Shown here: piece by piece, positions 1 to 10,644 of the stretch | How the letters are laid out: each line of letters starts with the position of its first letter | Numbering within the stretch: the first letter of the stretch is position 1 | Assembly: GCF_000421825.1 (NCBI RefSeq) | Contig: NZ_ATXT01000011.1 | Coordinates: 496,001-560,000 of the forward strand | Length of the DNA: 64,000 nt | From: Humibacter albus DSM 18994 | GTDB taxonomy: Bacteria > Actinomycetota > Actinomycetes > Actinomycetales > Microbacteriaceae | Reading direction: 5' to 3' | Notes under the pieces: generated by a model | Database searches by the model: none | What the model was told of the DNA's origin: nothing | What the model saw: only the letters and a program-made list of their open reading frames with translations | Made by a program: the position numbers and the translations under genes

Positions 1-119
1 GCTGCGATGGCCGCGGCCCACAAGACGACCGCCAGCCACCACGCGCTCGGCATGGAGATGGCGAGGGCCGCGCCGCCCCACGCCGCTCCCGCGGGAAGCG
101 CGAGCCTCAAGTCGATCAT
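1..119 (-). CDS. comEC: ComEC/Rec2 family DNA-uptake channel, N-terminal 39 residues only (cut by window edge)
   Basis: The minus strand opens an ATG frame at position 119 that runs off the window edge after 39 codons. The peptide starts MIDLRLALPAGAAWG and is hydrophobic with a paired Trp (MPSAWWLAVVLWAA), as expected for the first membrane segment of ComEC. The ATG shares one base with the comEA stop (TGATG), so translation is probably coupled. ComEC forms the inner-membrane channel that imports single-stranded DNA during transformation. The order leuS-comEA-comEC is common in actinobacteria. Only the N-terminus is visible, so the call rests mainly on position behind comEA. Confidence 0.72.
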   Translation of the reverse strand, partial: MIDLRLALPAGAAWGGAALAISMPSAWWLAVVLWAAAIA

Positions 120-796
120 CAGACCGTCACCTGGTCTTTGAGTCCATCGAACGTCTTCTGCCCGATACCGCTCACGTTCATCAGATCGTCGACGGAGGTG
201 AATCTGCCGTTGTCCGCACGCCAGGCGAGGATCTTCGCCGCCATGGCCGGGCCTATCCTCGGCAGTGTCTCCAGCTGCTCCTCGGTCGCGGTATTCAGAT
301 TCACCGTGCCGCCCGGCATTCCCGCTTCCGATCCGCTGGCAGAGCCGCCGGAGCCGGGAGCCGTCACCGGATCGCCGACATGCGGAACGACGAGCTGTTC
401 GCCGTCGGAGAGCAATCGGGCGAGGTTCACCCCGGACTGCTCGGCATCGGAGGTCAGACCGCCGGCCGCGCCAACAGCGTCGACGACCCGAGAGCCGGCC
501 GGGAGCGTGTACAGCCCGGGACGCACGACGGCACCTAGCACGTGCACGTACAGAAGCGCAGAGGGCGTGGGCGCCGGCGTCACCGCCTTCTTGGATGCCG
601 CCGCCCCCGCCGTCACGGCGGCGGCCGGGACCTCCGATCCGTCACCCTGTGGTGTCAACAGGCCCACGAGCACGGCGGTGGCGAACGCCGCGATGAGAAG
701 GACGGCGGCTGCCCCCGCGCCGATTCGCAGCTTGACGGCGCGTGGCATCGTGCGCGAAGCGGGCGCGAGTTCCTCCAGCGATTCGTCGGCATCCAC
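119..796 (-). CDS. comEA: ComEA family helix-hairpin-helix DNA-binding protein
   Basis: This 225-residue protein has the full ComEA layout. There is a short cytoplasmic head, one membrane segment at about residues 26-47, a Ser/Pro/Thr-rich linker, and an SLBB-type domain at about 81-140 (VHVLGAVVRPGLYTLPAGSR). Two helix-hairpin-helix motifs follow at the C-terminus, from about 163 (VNLNTATEEQLETLPRIGP and then VSGIGQKTFDGL). ComEA binds incoming double-stranded DNA at the outer face of the membrane and passes it to ComEC. The comEC start overlaps its stop by one base. A gap of 107 bp separates it from leuS upstream on the same strand. Whether this organism is naturally transformable cannot be told from the sequence. 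Confidence 0.92.
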   Translation of the reverse strand: MDADESLEELAPASRTMPRAVKLRIGAGAAAVLLIAAFATAVLVGLLTPQGDGSEVPAAAVTAGAAASKKAVTPAPTPSALLYVHVLGAVVRPGLYTLPAGSRVVDAVGAAGGLTSDAEQSGVNLARLLSDGEQLVVPHVGDPVTAPGSGGSASGSEAGMPGGTVNLNTATEEQLETLPRIGPAMAAKILAWRADNGRFTSVDDLMNVSGIGQKTFDGLKDQVTV

Positions 797-903
797 GCTC
801 GCGACGGTATCCGGGCATCGAGCTCGCCCCGCCCGGATGCTCGCCGATCGGGAACAACTCGCTCAGCCGCTGGCTGGGGACGGCAGGATCTACGGCCCGC
901 GAC

Positions 904-3477
904 CTACTTCGCGGTGACGAAGTTCACGAGTCTCGGTGCCCGCACGACCACGGTGGCGACGTCGCGGTCTCCGAGCGCTCGCCTGACCGACTCCGAGACC
1001 CGCGCGAGCGACTCCAGTTCCTCGCCCGCGATGCGCGGTGACACCTCGAGACGGTCGCGCACCTTGCCGTCGACCTGCACGATGGCCGTCACGGACTCCT
1101 CCACGAGCAGACTCGGGTCCGGCTTGCGCCACTGCGCCGCCGCGATCGTCGGCTCGTAGCCGAGCGTCTCCCACATGTCCTCGGCGGTATATGGCGCGAA
1201 GAGGTTGAGGATCAGCGCGATCGTCTCGACGGCCTCGCGCACGGCGGGATCCTGCGGCCCAGGACCGGAGTCGATCGCCTTGCGTGTGGAGTTGACGAGC
1301 TCCATCAGACGCGCGACGACCACGTTGAACTTGAACGCTTCGACGAGAGACGGGGCATCCGCCAGCAGACGATGGGTCTGACGCCGCAGCGCCACGTCGC
1401 CATCGCGCCACCGTACGTCTGGCGAGCTGCGCACATCCTGCGCCAGACGCCAGGCACGCGCGAGGAACTTCGCACTGCCCGCAGCCGAGACGTCCGCCCA
1501 GTCGATGTCGTCCTCCGGTGGCCCGGCGAACGCCAGGGTGACCCGGAGCGCATCGGCACCGTGCTGTCGCAACTCATCGGCGAACTCGACGAGGTTGCCC
1601 TTCGACTTGCTCATCGCCGATCCGTTCAGGATGACCTGACCCTGGTTGAGCAGCGACGTGAACGGTTCGGTGAACGACACGTAGTCGAGATCGAACAGCA
1701 CCTTGGTGATGAACCGTGAGTACAACAGGTGCAGGATGGCGTGCTCGACGCCGCCGACGTACTGGTCGACGGGCGCCCACTTCTCCGCTTCGGCCCGGTC
1801 GAACGCCTGCGTGTCGTCGTTCGCCGAGAGATAACGCAGGTAGTACCAGGAGCTGTCGACGAACGTGTCCATGGTGTCGCTGTCGCGCGTCGCCGTTCCG
1901 CCGCACTTCGGGCAGGCCACGGTGGCCCATTCCGTTGCCGCTCCCAGCGGGCTGGTGCCCTTGGGTTTCAGGTCCAGACCCTCCGCATCCGGCAGCCGCA
2001 CGGGCAACTGGTCCTCCGGGACGGGCACCTCGCCGCAGCCAGGGCAGTGGATGATCGGGATCGGCGTTCCCCAGTACCGCTGCCGGGAGATCAGCCAGTC
2101 ACGCAACCGGAAGTTGCGCGCGGCATTGCCGATGCCCGCCGATTCCAACGCAGTGATCACCCGATGGATCGCATTGTTCTTGCTCAGACCGTTGAACGGC
2201 CCCGAGTTGATCAGGCGGCCGTCGCCCGCCAGTGCGATACCGGTCGACGCGGGATCGAGCGGTGGGAGGTCTTCGGGCAGCACCGCCTCGCCGGTCTCCG
2301 GGTCGGTCGGGATGACGGGAATCGTGCCCGTCACGGGCGCGTTCGTGTCGACGACCACCGTCACCGGGAGATCGAACGTGCGCGCGAAGTCGAGGTCGCG
2401 CTGGTCGTGTGCCGGAACCGCCATCACGGCGCCGTGCCCGTACTCCGCCAGCACGTAGTCGGCCGCCCAGATGGGCAGCCTCTCCCCGCTCAGCGGATGG
2501 ATGGCATACCTCTCGAGGAAGACACCCGTCTTCTCGCGGTCGGCGCTCAGCCGTTCGATGTCTGTGGACGCCTGTGTCTGCTTCAGGTAGTCGTCGAACC
2601 GTTCGCGCACCCCGGCCGGCGCATCGGCCACCAGTTCCGCCGCCAGGTCGGAGTCCGGTGCCACGACCATGAACGTCACGCCGTAGAGGGTGTCGGGACG
2701 CGTCGTGTACACGCTGATCGGCTCGTCGCGGCCCTCGATCGAGAAGCGCACGTCGGCACCGACTGATCGGCCGATCCAGTTGCGCTGCATCGTCAGGACG
2801 CGGGTGGGCCAGGCGCCCTCGAGCTGGTTCAGGTCGTCGAGCAGCCGGTCCGCGTAATCGGTCACCCGGAAGTACCACTGGGTGAGCTTCTTCTTCTCCA
2901 CCAGGAAGCCGCAACGCTCGCAGTGCCCGTCGATGACCTGTTCGTTGGCGAGCACGGTCTGATCATTCGGGCACCAGTTGACATTGCCGTCCTTGCGGTA
3001 CGCCAGGCCCTTCTCGTACAGCTTGAGGAACAGCCACTGATTCCACTTGTAGTACTCGGGATCGCTGGTGTGCAGTTCGCGGCTCCAGTCGAACGACGGT
3101 CCGTAGAGCCGGAAGCTGCGCTTCTGCTGCGCGATGTTGTCGTACGTCCAGCCCCGTGGGTCGATTCCGCGCTTGATGGCCGCGTTCTCGGCCGGAAGGC
3201 CGAACGAGTCCCAGCCGATCGGATGCAGAACGTTGAAGCCCTGCTGTCGCCAGTACCGGGAGACGATGTCGCCGAAGCCGAACGCCTCGGCATGCCCCAT
3301 GTGCAGGTCGCCCGAGGGGTAGGGGAACATGTCGAGGACGTACTTGCGCGGACGAGTGTCGCCGGGAACGTCGGCGCGGAACGGCTGCAGTTCCTCCCAC
3401 ACCGGGAGCCACTTCGCCTGAATCGCGGCGAAGTCGTAGCGGCTCTCCGGAGCGTCTGTCGTCTCGTGTTGTGGCAC
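904..3477 (-). CDS. leuS: Leucyl-tRNA synthetase
   Basis: The protein charges tRNA-Leu in the cytoplasm. The class I signature appears as [11 protein letters not shown] near the N-terminus and the KMSKS loop as AMSKSKGN. The CP1 editing domain lies between them (for example TTRPDTLYG and [10 protein letters not shown]). Starting at the GTG at 3477, which is preceded by a GAGAG ribosome-binding site, gives 857 residues, normal for bacterial LeuRS. The open frame extends upstream to 3621, but that extension is Arg/Gly-rich, does not resemble the family, and would run through the leader hairpin, so I reject it. pabB ends 140 bp upstream. Confidence 0.96.
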   Translation of the reverse strand: MPQHETTDAPESRYDFAAIQAKWLPVWEELQPFRADVPGDTRPRKYVLDMFPYPSGDLHMGHAEAFGFGDIVSRYWRQQGFNVLHPIGWDSFGLPAENAAIKRGIDPRGWTYDNIAQQKRSFRLYGPSFDWSRELHTSDPEYYKWNQWLFLKLYEKGLAYRKDGNVNWCPNDQTVLANEQVIDGHCERCGFLVEKKKLTQWYFRVTDYADRLLDDLNQLEGAWPTRVLTMQRNWIGRSVGADVRFSIEGRDEPISVYTTRPDTLYGVTFMVVAPDSDLAAELVADAPAGVRERFDDYLKQTQASTDIERLSADREKTGVFLERYAIHPLSGERLPIWAADYVLAEYGHGAVMAVPAHDQRDLDFARTFDLPVTVVVDTNAPVTGTIPVIPTDPETGEAVLPEDLPPLDPASTGIALAGDGRLINSGPFNGLSKNNAIHRVITALESAGIGNAARNFRLRDWLISRQRYWGTPIPIIHCPGCGEVPVPEDQLPVRLPDAEGLDLKPKGTSPLGAATEWATVACPKCGGTATRDSDTMDTFVDSSWYYLRYLSANDDTQAFDRAEAEKWAPVDQYVGGVEHAILHLLYSRFITKVLFDLDYVSFTEPFTSLLNQGQVILNGSAMSKSKGNLVEFADELRQHGADALRVTLAFAGPPEDDIDWADVSAAGSAKFLARAWRLAQDVRSSPDVRWRDGDVALRRQTHRLLADAPSLVEAFKFNVVVARLMELVNSTRKAIDSGPGPQDPAVREAVETIALILNLFAPYTAEDMWETLGYEPTIAAAQWRKPDPSLLVEESVTAIVQVDGKVRDRLEVSPRIAGEELESLARVSESVRRALGDRDVATVVVRAPRLVNFVTAK

Positions 3478-3510
3478 GTCGCTCTCAATCTCTGCGTGAG
3501 GTGGTGGGGT

Positions 3511-3532
3511 GTGCGGACCACCGCGTCCGCAC
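3511..3532 (-). promoter_or_regulatory. Hairpin in the leuS leader
   Basis: An 8-bp perfect inverted repeat (GTGCGGAC / GTCCGCAC, 6-base loop) lies 34 bp before the leuS start. It sits between the end of pabB and leuS. No run of T follows on the minus strand, so it is not a clear intrinsic terminator. It could be an attenuator or a stabilising leader hairpin. No leucine-rich leader peptide and no T-box signature is visible here. Confidence 0.4.
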
Positions 3533-3617
3533 GAGAAAATGGGGGTGACGTCAAGATTACCCGGTCGGCAGTCGCGGAATTCCGCGCCGTGAGCGCGTCT
3601 TCGAGTGCGCCGCCCGC

Positions 3618-5207
3618 TCACCCGTCCTGGGCACGCAGCGCTCGCAGGAGCGCGGCCGCCTTGAGCTTGACCTCGGCGAGTTCCCTTTCAGGTTCGGACA
3701 ACGCCGTGATCCCGCCTCCGGTCCCCACCGAGGCCGTGCCATCAGCCATGACGATCGAGCGGATCACCATGGCCAACTCGGCGGACCCGTCAAGACCCAG
3801 CCGCCCGAAGCATCCGCTGTACACCCCTCGCGGCGCGCCCTCGAGCCGGGCGAGGATGCCCACCGCGCTCAGCTTCGGAACCCCGGTCATCGAGCCCGCC
3901 GGGAAGCAGACGTTCAGAACGTCGAGCGCCTCGACGCCGTCGGCGAGTCGCGCGCGAACCGTGCTGACCAGCTGGTGCACGTGTTTGTGCGTCTCCACGG
4001 CGAGCAGCTCGGTGACGGCCACTCCCCCGAGCCGGGACACTCGCGCAAGATCGTTCCGCATCAGATCGACGATCATCAGGTTCTCGGCGCACTCCTTCTC
4101 GTCGAGAGCCAGTTCGTTGCGCAGCGCGTCGTCTTCCGCCGGTGTGGCACCACGCGGCCTCGTCCCCTTCACGGGTCGCGTCGCGGCCACGCCGTTCCGC
4201 ACGGTCAGGAACAGCTCGGGCGAGGCACTCAGCAAGGCGACGTCGCCGAAGCGCACGAAGCCGCCGTTCACGGGATGCGACGCCTCTCTCACCCGCCGGA
4301 AGATCGCCCAGGGCGCTTCGTCCGTGGGAACGGATACGGTCGTCGTGAGGCAGAGCTGGTAGGCGTCACCGGCGCGGATGCTCGTCTGGCACGCGGCGAT
4401 CATGTCCAGGTACTCGGCGTCCGTGTGCTGCCAGTGCCCGGCAGCACGAGCGACTCGTCCGCTCCCCTCCTCGCTGTGGTTCGTGTCAGTGACAACGCTT
4501 CGCCTTCCCCCGAGAGCGCGATCGACGCGTAGCCGCGCAGCCATCGCGCGCAGGCGATCGCTCGTCGCCGCCACCCACGCGGCCGCGTCATCGCGTTCCT
4601 CGTACCAGAGCGAGACCTCATCACGCTCCTCGTCGATCTCGATGACGCGGTCTGCCGCCATCAGCGCCACGTCGGGGTACGGCGACGGGCTCCCCGGCGC
4701 GCCGAGCAGACGCGCTCCGTGCTCATAGCCGAACCACCCGATCCATCCGAGCGGGCACTGATCGTCGACCTGGCCGGCGCACGTCCGGCGGGAGCCCGAG
4801 CCGACATCTTCCGCACGGACGGCGTCCGCGCCGACATCTTTCGCACCGCCAGCATCCGCACCGCCGTCACCGCCGTCAGCGGTCCGCCACGATCGCACCG
4901 CGTCCTCGATGGTTCCCCCTGTGGCCACGGCGACTCCGTCCGCCACCCGATGCAGCACGCCGCCGGCCACGAGGATGCCCGCGTGGCTGCTCGACGCCGC
5001 CCCGAGGAGTGTGATTCCACGGTCGCGAGCAGGGGCATCCAGCCAGAACGCGTAGGGCTCCTCGGCGAACAAGGCCTCGAAGACGTGCTCGGCGTCGATG
5101 CGCAGAGAAAGCCGTTCCCGGCGGATCGGCGCCGTGGCGCCCTCCGCCGGGAACGGTTTCGCACAAGCACGCTTGTTCGCGTACCGCTCCCCGACGGCCG
5201 TAGCCAC
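3618..5207 (-). CDS. pabB: Aminodeoxychorismate synthase component I (chorismate-binding enzyme)
   Basis: This chorismate-binding enzyme makes 4-amino-4-deoxychorismate for folate synthesis. The C-terminal domain carries PVKGTRPRG, whose Lys is the residue that separates PabB from anthranilate synthase (Ala in TrpE). It also has [20 protein letters not shown] and GSMTGVPK. The N-terminal domain ([20 protein letters not shown]) is also family-like. There is an Ala/Asp/Gly-rich insertion at about residues 95-135. The start is uncertain: GTG at 5207, 24 bp after the stop of the upstream binding-protein gene, is the only standard start that keeps the whole N-domain (529 residues). A TTG at 5072 is the alternative. 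A strong hairpin (5107-5160) lies between these two candidates. No glutamine amidotransferase partner (pabA) is adjacent. Confidence 0.85.
   Translation of the reverse strand: MATAVGERYANKRACAKPFPAEGATAPIRRERLSLRIDAEHVFEALFAEEPYAFWLDAPARDRGITLLGAASSSHAGILVAGGVLHRVADGVAVATGGTIEDAVRSWRTADGGDGGADAGGAKDVGADAVRAEDVGSGSRRTCAGQVDDQCPLGWIGWFGYEHGARLLGAPGSPSPYPDVALMAADRVIEIDEERDEVSLWYEERDDAAAWVAATSDRLRAMAARLRVDRALGGRRSVVTDTNHSEEGSGRVARAAGHWQHTDAEYLDMIAACQTSIRAGDAYQLCLTTTVSVPTDEAPWAIFRRVREASHPVNGGFVRFGDVALLSASPELFLTVRNGVAATRPVKGTRPRGATPAEDDALRNELALDEKECAENLMIVDLMRNDLARVSRLGGVAVTELLAVETHKHVHQLVSTVRARLADGVEALDVLNVCFPAGSMTGVPKLSAVGILARLEGAPRGVYSGCFGRLGLDGSAELAMVIRSIVMADGTASVGTGGGITALSEPERELAEVKLKAAALLRALRAQDG
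5107..5160 (-). terminator. Large inverted repeat at the junction of the osmoprotectant operon and pabB
   Basis: The arms GAAAGCCGTTCCCGGCGGA and TCCGCCGGGAACGGTTTC pair over 18 bp with one bulged G. Inside them a second pair, GGCGCC/GGCGCC, can also form. On the minus strand the structure ends in CTTTCTC. It lies about 70 bp after the stop of the osmoprotectant-binding protein, so it could end that operon. If pabB starts at 5207 the hairpin is inside the first codons of pabB and might instead hinder its translation. Confidence 0.55.
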
Positions 5208-5230
5208 CGTCGGAGAAGCGGGGCTCGCGC

Positions 5231-6163
5231 CTACTTGAACAGGTTCTTCGAGGCGAGCCATTCCTTCGCGATCTGCTCTGCGGACTCCTTGGCGGAGCCC
5301 GAGCTCTTGGCATTCATCGAGACGAGATCGTCGGTGGTGAGCGCCTTCGACACCGTGTTGAGCACGTTCTTGACCTTGGTGCTCACCTTCTTCTCGTTGA
5401 TGATCGGCACCACGTTCTCGGCGATGATGATGTGCTTCGGGTCTTTCAACGTGACGAGGTCGTTGTCCTTGATCGCCGAGCTCGTCGTGTAGATGTCCGC
5501 CAGTTGCACGGTTCCGTCGACCAGAGCCTTCACGGTGAGAGGTCCGCCGCCGTCGCTGATCGGGTCCAGCGTCGCTGTCACTCCGTAGGCGGACTTCAGA
5601 CCCTTGATGCCGTACGGCCGCTCCGCGAACTCGGGGTTCGCACCGACCGTGAGCGACACCGGCACGCTCTTCAGATCGGACAGGCTGGTCACGTTGTACT
5701 TCTGCGAGAACTCCTTCGTCACGTTGTACGAGTCCGCATCCTGCGCCGTCGACTGGTCGAGCACCTCGTACCCCTTGGGGAGCGCATCGCTCAAGGCGGC
5801 GTAGACGTCGGCGCTCGACTTGGCCTTCGACTTCGCGTCGTAATACTGCAGCAGACTGCCGGAGTACTCGGGGACCAGGTCGATCGAGCCGTCTTGGAGG
5901 GCCTTGAGGTAGACCTCCCGGGCGCCGATGTTCGGCTTGATGCTGGCATCCACCCCGTTGTCGCTCAGCGCCTGCGTATAGACCTGCGCGATGATCTCGG
6001 ACTCGGGGAAATTGGCCGACCCGACCACGATCGAGCCGGATGCCTTCGATCCGGACGACGTCGACGAGTCGTCGAGCGGGCTCTCCGAGGAGCAGCCCGC
6101 AAGGGCCAAGGCGCTGACGGCTGCCACGGCTGCGAGGGCGATACCGCGTGTTCTCAGTGACAT
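5231..6163 (-). CDS. Osmoprotectant/glycine betaine ABC transporter, substrate-binding lipoprotein (OpuCC/ProX type)
   Basis: This 310-residue protein has a lipoprotein signal peptide ending in LALAGC, with the lipidated Cys at position 24. An OpuAC-type binding domain follows (GSIVVGSANFPESEIIAQVYTQAL at the start, VVPIINEK and KEWLASKNLF towards the end). It should capture a quaternary-amine compatible solute outside the cell and deliver it to the two permeases encoded upstream. It is the last of four genes in the order ATPase, permease, permease, binding protein, 47 bp after the second permease. The exact ligand (glycine betaine, choline, carnitine or proline betaine) cannot be assigned from sequence alone. 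Confidence 0.9.
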   Translation of the reverse strand: MSLRTRGIALAAVAAVSALALAGCSSESPLDDSSTSSGSKASGSIVVGSANFPESEIIAQVYTQALSDNGVDASIKPNIGAREVYLKALQDGSIDLVPEYSGSLLQYYDAKSKAKSSADVYAALSDALPKGYEVLDQSTAQDADSYNVTKEFSQKYNVTSLSDLKSVPVSLTVGANPEFAERPYGIKGLKSAYGVTATLDPISDGGGPLTVKALVDGTVQLADIYTTSSAIKDNDLVTLKDPKHIIIAENVVPIINEKKVSTKVKNVLNTVSKALTTDDLVSMNAKSSGSAKESAEQIAKEWLASKNLFK

Positions 6164-6210
6164 GGTGCTTCGCTTTCTCTTTCTTTTCGGCTTCCGCGCG
6201 AGTTCGCGAT

Positions 6211-6945
6211 TCAGCCTGCTGTGGTGGATGGTGTGGAGGATGCGGACCGACGCGGGGTGCGGGTGCGCACATCACGGCTGCGCCCGGCGAGCACGCCTCG
6301 CGGGACCACGAGACGTTGCACGAGCGCGAAAAGACCGTCGGCCAGCAGTGCCAGGACGATCACGAGCACGGAGGCTCCGAGCATCTCGGCGTAGTTCTGC
6401 ACGGCGAGCCCGTCGTAGATGTAGCGACCGAGGCCCCCCAGCGGAAGGTAGGCGGCGACCGTCCACGTCGCGATGACCTGCAGGCATCCCGACCGGATGC
6501 CGCCGATGACCAGCGGCAGCGCGAGCGGCAACTCCACCTGGAACAGCACCTGCCACCCCGTCATGCCGATCGAGCGGGCCGCATCGATGGTCTGCCGATC
6601 GACGGCGTCCATTCCTGCGTAGGCTCCGGCGAGCAAGGGCGGCAGCGCGAGCGCGACCATCACGATCAGCGGAGGGGTGAACCCTATGCCGAGCCACAGC
6701 GCGAGCAGAAGCAGCAGACCCAGCGTGGGAAGTGCTCTCAAAACACCGGATGCCTGCACCGCGATCCCTCGTCCGCGGCCGGTGTGCCCGATGGCCAGCC
6801 CCGCCGGCACGGCGATGATCACACCGATCAGAAGCGTGACGAGAGTGTAGAGCAGGTGCTCGCCGACGCGCGTCGGAATACCGCCCGGGCCGGCCCAGTT
6901 GACCGGATCCGCCAGCCAGAGGAATGCCGAAGGCCACGAGTTCAT
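6211..6945 (-). CDS. Osmoprotectant ABC transporter permease (OpuCD type)
   Basis: This 244-residue inner-membrane protein has about six hydrophobic segments. The binding-protein-dependent transport motif is seen as TIDAARSIGMTGWQVLFQVELP, shortened here to its key residues: E/D-A-A-R-S-I-G-M then the ELPLALP turn. The N-terminus (VNWAGPGGIPTRVGEHLLYT) is typical of the second OpuC permease. Its ATG overlaps the stop of the preceding permease by 4 bp (ATGA). The C-terminal 30 residues are a Ser/Thr/Arg-rich tail. It should pair with the 229-residue permease to form the transmembrane channel. Confidence 0.9.
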   Translation of the reverse strand: MNSWPSAFLWLADPVNWAGPGGIPTRVGEHLLYTLVTLLIGVIIAVPAGLAIGHTGRGRGIAVQASGVLRALPTLGLLLLLALWLGIGFTPPLIVMVALALPPLLAGAYAGMDAVDRQTIDAARSIGMTGWQVLFQVELPLALPLVIGGIRSGCLQVIATWTVAAYLPLGGLGRYIYDGLAVQNYAEMLGASVLVIVLALLADGLFALVQRLVVPRGVLAGRSRDVRTRTPRRSASSTPSTTAG

Positions 6946-7627
6946 GCCGCCTCCACCAGGGTGCGCGCCTCGGCGCGGCGCACCGCTCGACGCGACGGCG
7001 GGCGGGCGTTCCATGGCATCAGCAGCCGTCCTGCCAGCGAGAGCAGGAGGTCGGAGATGACGGCGATCACAATCGTGCCGACGATGCCCACGATGATCTC
7101 CAGGGCGAACGCGCGCTGGAATCCGTCGAGGAAGAAGTAGCCGAGGCTCGTCACCCCGATGACGGAACCGACGCTGAGCAGGCTGATCGTGCTCACCGAC
7201 ACGACGCGGATGCCCGAGAGCAGAACGGGGCCCGCGAGCGGAAGCTCGACCGACCAGAACCGACGCCACGTGGAGAAGCCGACCGCGGTGGCGGACAGCA
7301 GAACGTCGATCTCGACCGAGGCGAAGGCATCCGACGCGGTGCGCACCATGATGGCTATCGCGTAGATGGTGAGCGCCACGATGACGTTCGCCGGATCGAG
7401 GATGCGCGTGCCGAGAAGGCTCGGCAGCGCCACGAAGAGCGGCAGCGACGGCACGGCATACAGCAGGCCGACGACGGCGAGGATCGTGCCTCGACCCACG
7501 CGATAGCGGTTCGCCAACCAGCCGATGGGAATCGCGATCACGAACCCGATCACGATCGGCAAAGCCGAATACCAGGCGTGCACCAGCGTGATCTGCACGA
7601 TCTGGTCGGCGTTGCCGAGCAGCCAGC

Positions 7628-7631
<4 letters not shown>
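6942..7631 (-). CDS. Osmoprotectant ABC transporter permease (OpuCB type)
   Basis: This 229-residue protein has five to six membrane segments. The cytoplasmic coupling motif lies around SATAVGFSTWRRFWSVELPLAGP. The N-terminal stretch LVHAWYSALPIVIGFVIAI is typical of OpuCB-like permeases, in which the first helix follows HxxxS. It overlaps the ATPase gene upstream and the second permease downstream by 4 bp each, so all three are very likely one transcript with coupled translation. Confidence 0.9.
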
Positions 7632-8551
<920 letters not shown>

Positions 8552-8736
8552 TCCTGCGGGGCGACCACCTCGGCCGCGCGTCGGTTGCGTCGTGGGATTT
8601 CCGGAGTCTCGTTCTGGAGGAACGCGGACTCGCCGTGCACCCGCATCCCACTATGTCGCACGGCACCGACACCCGGGCCGATGTTCAGGAAACCCGCCGC
8701 GTCGGCGAAACATTCCGTCGCGCGTGGCGAACCGCT

Positions 8737-9384
8737 TCAGTCGTAGAACTTCTCGAGGTAGGCCACGGCGACGCCGGGCGCCTCCGCCAGCAGGCGGGAC
8801 CGCCACGCCGGGCCGTAGACGTGGGCACGCTCGATCAATGACGACGCGAGCTGGGTGGCGACCTCGAGCCTGAAGACCAGCTCGTCGTCCCAGTCGAAGG
8901 CGTATCGCGTGGCGAGAACCTGCGCGACGCGCTCAGCGAACTCGTGCAGATGGTCGGGCGTGTCGTCCGCTTCGCCGGCGCCGTGCACCTCTTCGAATCG
9001 CAGGATGCGGAAGCCGGGCTCCACGCGGAACATCTGCTCGTACACGTCGGCGAGGCAGACGAAGGCTTCCTGCCACGTCTCGGGCGAGCGACGCTCCAAC
9101 TCGTCGGATGCCGTCAGCCGGTACCGCAGAATCGCGCGATCGCGCAGGGCCGTGAGCAGCGCGATGCGGTCCGGGAAGTACCGGTAGACCGTGCCGATCG
9201 ATGCCCCGCTCGTCTCCGCCACCTGCGCGGTGGAGAGCCGGTCGAAGCCGACCTCATCGACCACCGCTGCCGCGGCGTCCAGAAGTGCGTCGATGCGAGC
9301 GAGGCTTCGGTCCTGAGCGGGCTCGACCCTCAGAGATGCCGCATTCGCGGCGTCCTTCGTGCCGACGAGGATCTCTTCGATCAT
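8737..9384 (-). CDS. TetR/AcrR family transcriptional regulator
   Basis: This regulator of about 215 residues has an N-terminal TetR helix-turn-helix. The recognition region is LSTAQVAETSGASIGTVYRYFPDR, given here as the key part SGASIGTVYRYFPD. A helical ligand-binding domain follows. The chosen ATG at 9384 has an AGAGGAG motif 12 bases upstream; the frame stays open to 9525 with a second ATG at 9471. It lies 185 bp upstream of the osmoprotectant operon on the same strand and divergent from the App1-type gene, so either could be a target. The ligand is unknown. Confidence 0.88.
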   Translation of the reverse strand: MIEEILVGTKDAANAASLRVEPAQDRSLARIDALLDAAAAVVDEVGFDRLSTAQVAETSGASIGTVYRYFPDRIALLTALRDRAILRYRLTASDELERRSPETWQEAFVCLADVYEQMFRVEPGFRILRFEEVHGAGEADDTPDHLHEFAERVAQVLATRYAFDWDDELVFRLEVATQLASSLIERAHVYGPAWRSRLLAEAPGVAVAYLEKFYD

Positions 9385-9560
9385 CTTGTGTAACTGCTCC
9401 TCTTTCACGCGTCGCCCGACCCGAACGTGACGTACCGCTGTTGCGTTCGACGTTAACCGATAGGTCTTCATGTTCACCACTAGTTGACGTGTCGCGAGTC
9501 GGTGAGGGAGAAAACGTTGCCGCACCGACGCGCGAACCCCGGTTGCACTCGTGAAAGACT

Positions 9561-10619
9561 GTGACGATGTTCCGCCGCCCCCGACCCGAGCAGACGATGC
9601 ATCGCGCTGCCCGCATCGAGGATGCCTTCCACGCTTTCCGGGCTCGACGCGCCCTGAAGCGCGGCTCGCTGCCCACGGTCCTCTCGTATCCCGGATACGG
9701 CACGACGGAGTGGATCCGCGTGCTCGGTCGCGTCGTGCTGGCGAGGGATCCGCGCCCCGGTTCCCGGGCCGAGCGCAAGAACCGCAAACGCGAAGAGAGC
9801 GTGCGCGGCTGGCGCAGCTTCATCAGCGTTCCGTACAGCGACATCGACGTCGAGATCGAGGTGGACGGCACGTGCCACAGCGTGAGGCCGGATCGCGGGG
9901 GTGTCGTCGACACGGTCATCCCGGTCTGCCTTCAGCCCGGCGTTCACACCGTCTCGCTTCACGCCGGGCACACGGGCCACGTCGCGACCTCCCCCGTGCA
10001 GGTCGTCGCCGAGGAAGCCGCCTTCGGCGTCATCTCCGACGTGGACGACACAGTCATGGTCACCGCGCTCCCCCGGCCGCTCCTGGCGGCGTGGAACACG
10101 TTCGTGCTCGACGAGCACGCGCGAGTGCCGACGCCGGGGATGGCCGTGCTGCTCGAACGACTCGCAGCCTCGCACGTCGGAGCGCCCATCGTCTACCTCT
10201 CGACCGGGGCCTGGAATGTGGCTCCGGCCGTCACGCGGTTCCTCTCCCGCAATCTCTTTCCCCCGGGCGCACTGCTCCTCACCGACTGGGGCCCGACCCA
10301 CGATCGCTTCTTCCGTAGCGGCCGCGAGCACAAGGAGCTCAGCCTGCGCCGCCTCGTCGACGAGTTCCCGCACGTCAAGTGGCTGCTCGTCGGTGACGAC
10401 GGGCAGCACGACGAGCAGATCTACGCGGACTTCGTGATGGAGCATCCGGGCAACGTCGCCGCCGTGGCGATCCGCCAGCTCTCCAACGCCGAATCGGTGC
10501 TGGCGGGTGGTCGGTCCAAGGCGGAGAAACACTCCCAGACGAGCGGCGTGCCCTGGGTGTACGGAGCCGACGGCGCCGGGCTCCTCGCCCAACTGCGCGC
10601 CATCGGCATCGCCGTCTGA
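9561..10619 (+). CDS. App1/DUF2183 family phosphatase-like protein
   Basis: This 352-residue protein carries the HAD-like motif ISDVDDTV (Asp160, Asp162, Thr164). The conserved blocks YLSTGAWN, LLTDWGPT and LVGDDGQHD follow, the last being the metal-binding acid pair. These match the DUF2183 family, named after the yeast phosphatidate phosphatase App1, so it is probably a lipid or small-molecule phosphohydrolase. The N-terminal half (about 35-150) is a beta-rich domain of unknown role. No signal peptide or membrane segment is visible. The start is GTG 9561 or ATG 9567. The next gene begins 25 bp downstream and may be co-transcribed. Confidence 0.85.
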   Translation: MTMFRRPRPEQTMHRAARIEDAFHAFRARRALKRGSLPTVLSYPGYGTTEWIRVLGRVVLARDPRPGSRAERKNRKREESVRGWRSFISVPYSDIDVEIEVDGTCHSVRPDRGGVVDTVIPVCLQPGVHTVSLHAGHTGHVATSPVQVVAEEAAFGVISDVDDTVMVTALPRPLLAAWNTFVLDEHARVPTPGMAVLLERLAASHVGAPIVYLSTGAWNVAPAVTRFLSRNLFPPGALLLTDWGPTHDRFFRSGREHKELSLRRLVDEFPHVKWLLVGDDGQHDEQIYADFVMEHPGNVAAVAIRQLSNAESVLAGGRSKAEKHSQTSGVPWVYGADGAGLLAQLRAIGIAV

Positions 10620-10644
10620 ATGACGGTGGCGGCTGCCATCATCG

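Noticed and set aside
3478-3621. Extended N-terminus for LeuRS
   Set aside because: The extra 48 residues are Arg/Gly/Pro-rich, unlike the family, and the GTG at 3477 has a ribosome-binding site and gives normal length.
8737-9384. TetR gene as the dedicated regulator of the osmoprotectant operon
   Set aside because: It is adjacent, but no palindromic operator shared between the two upstream regions was found, so I do not claim it.
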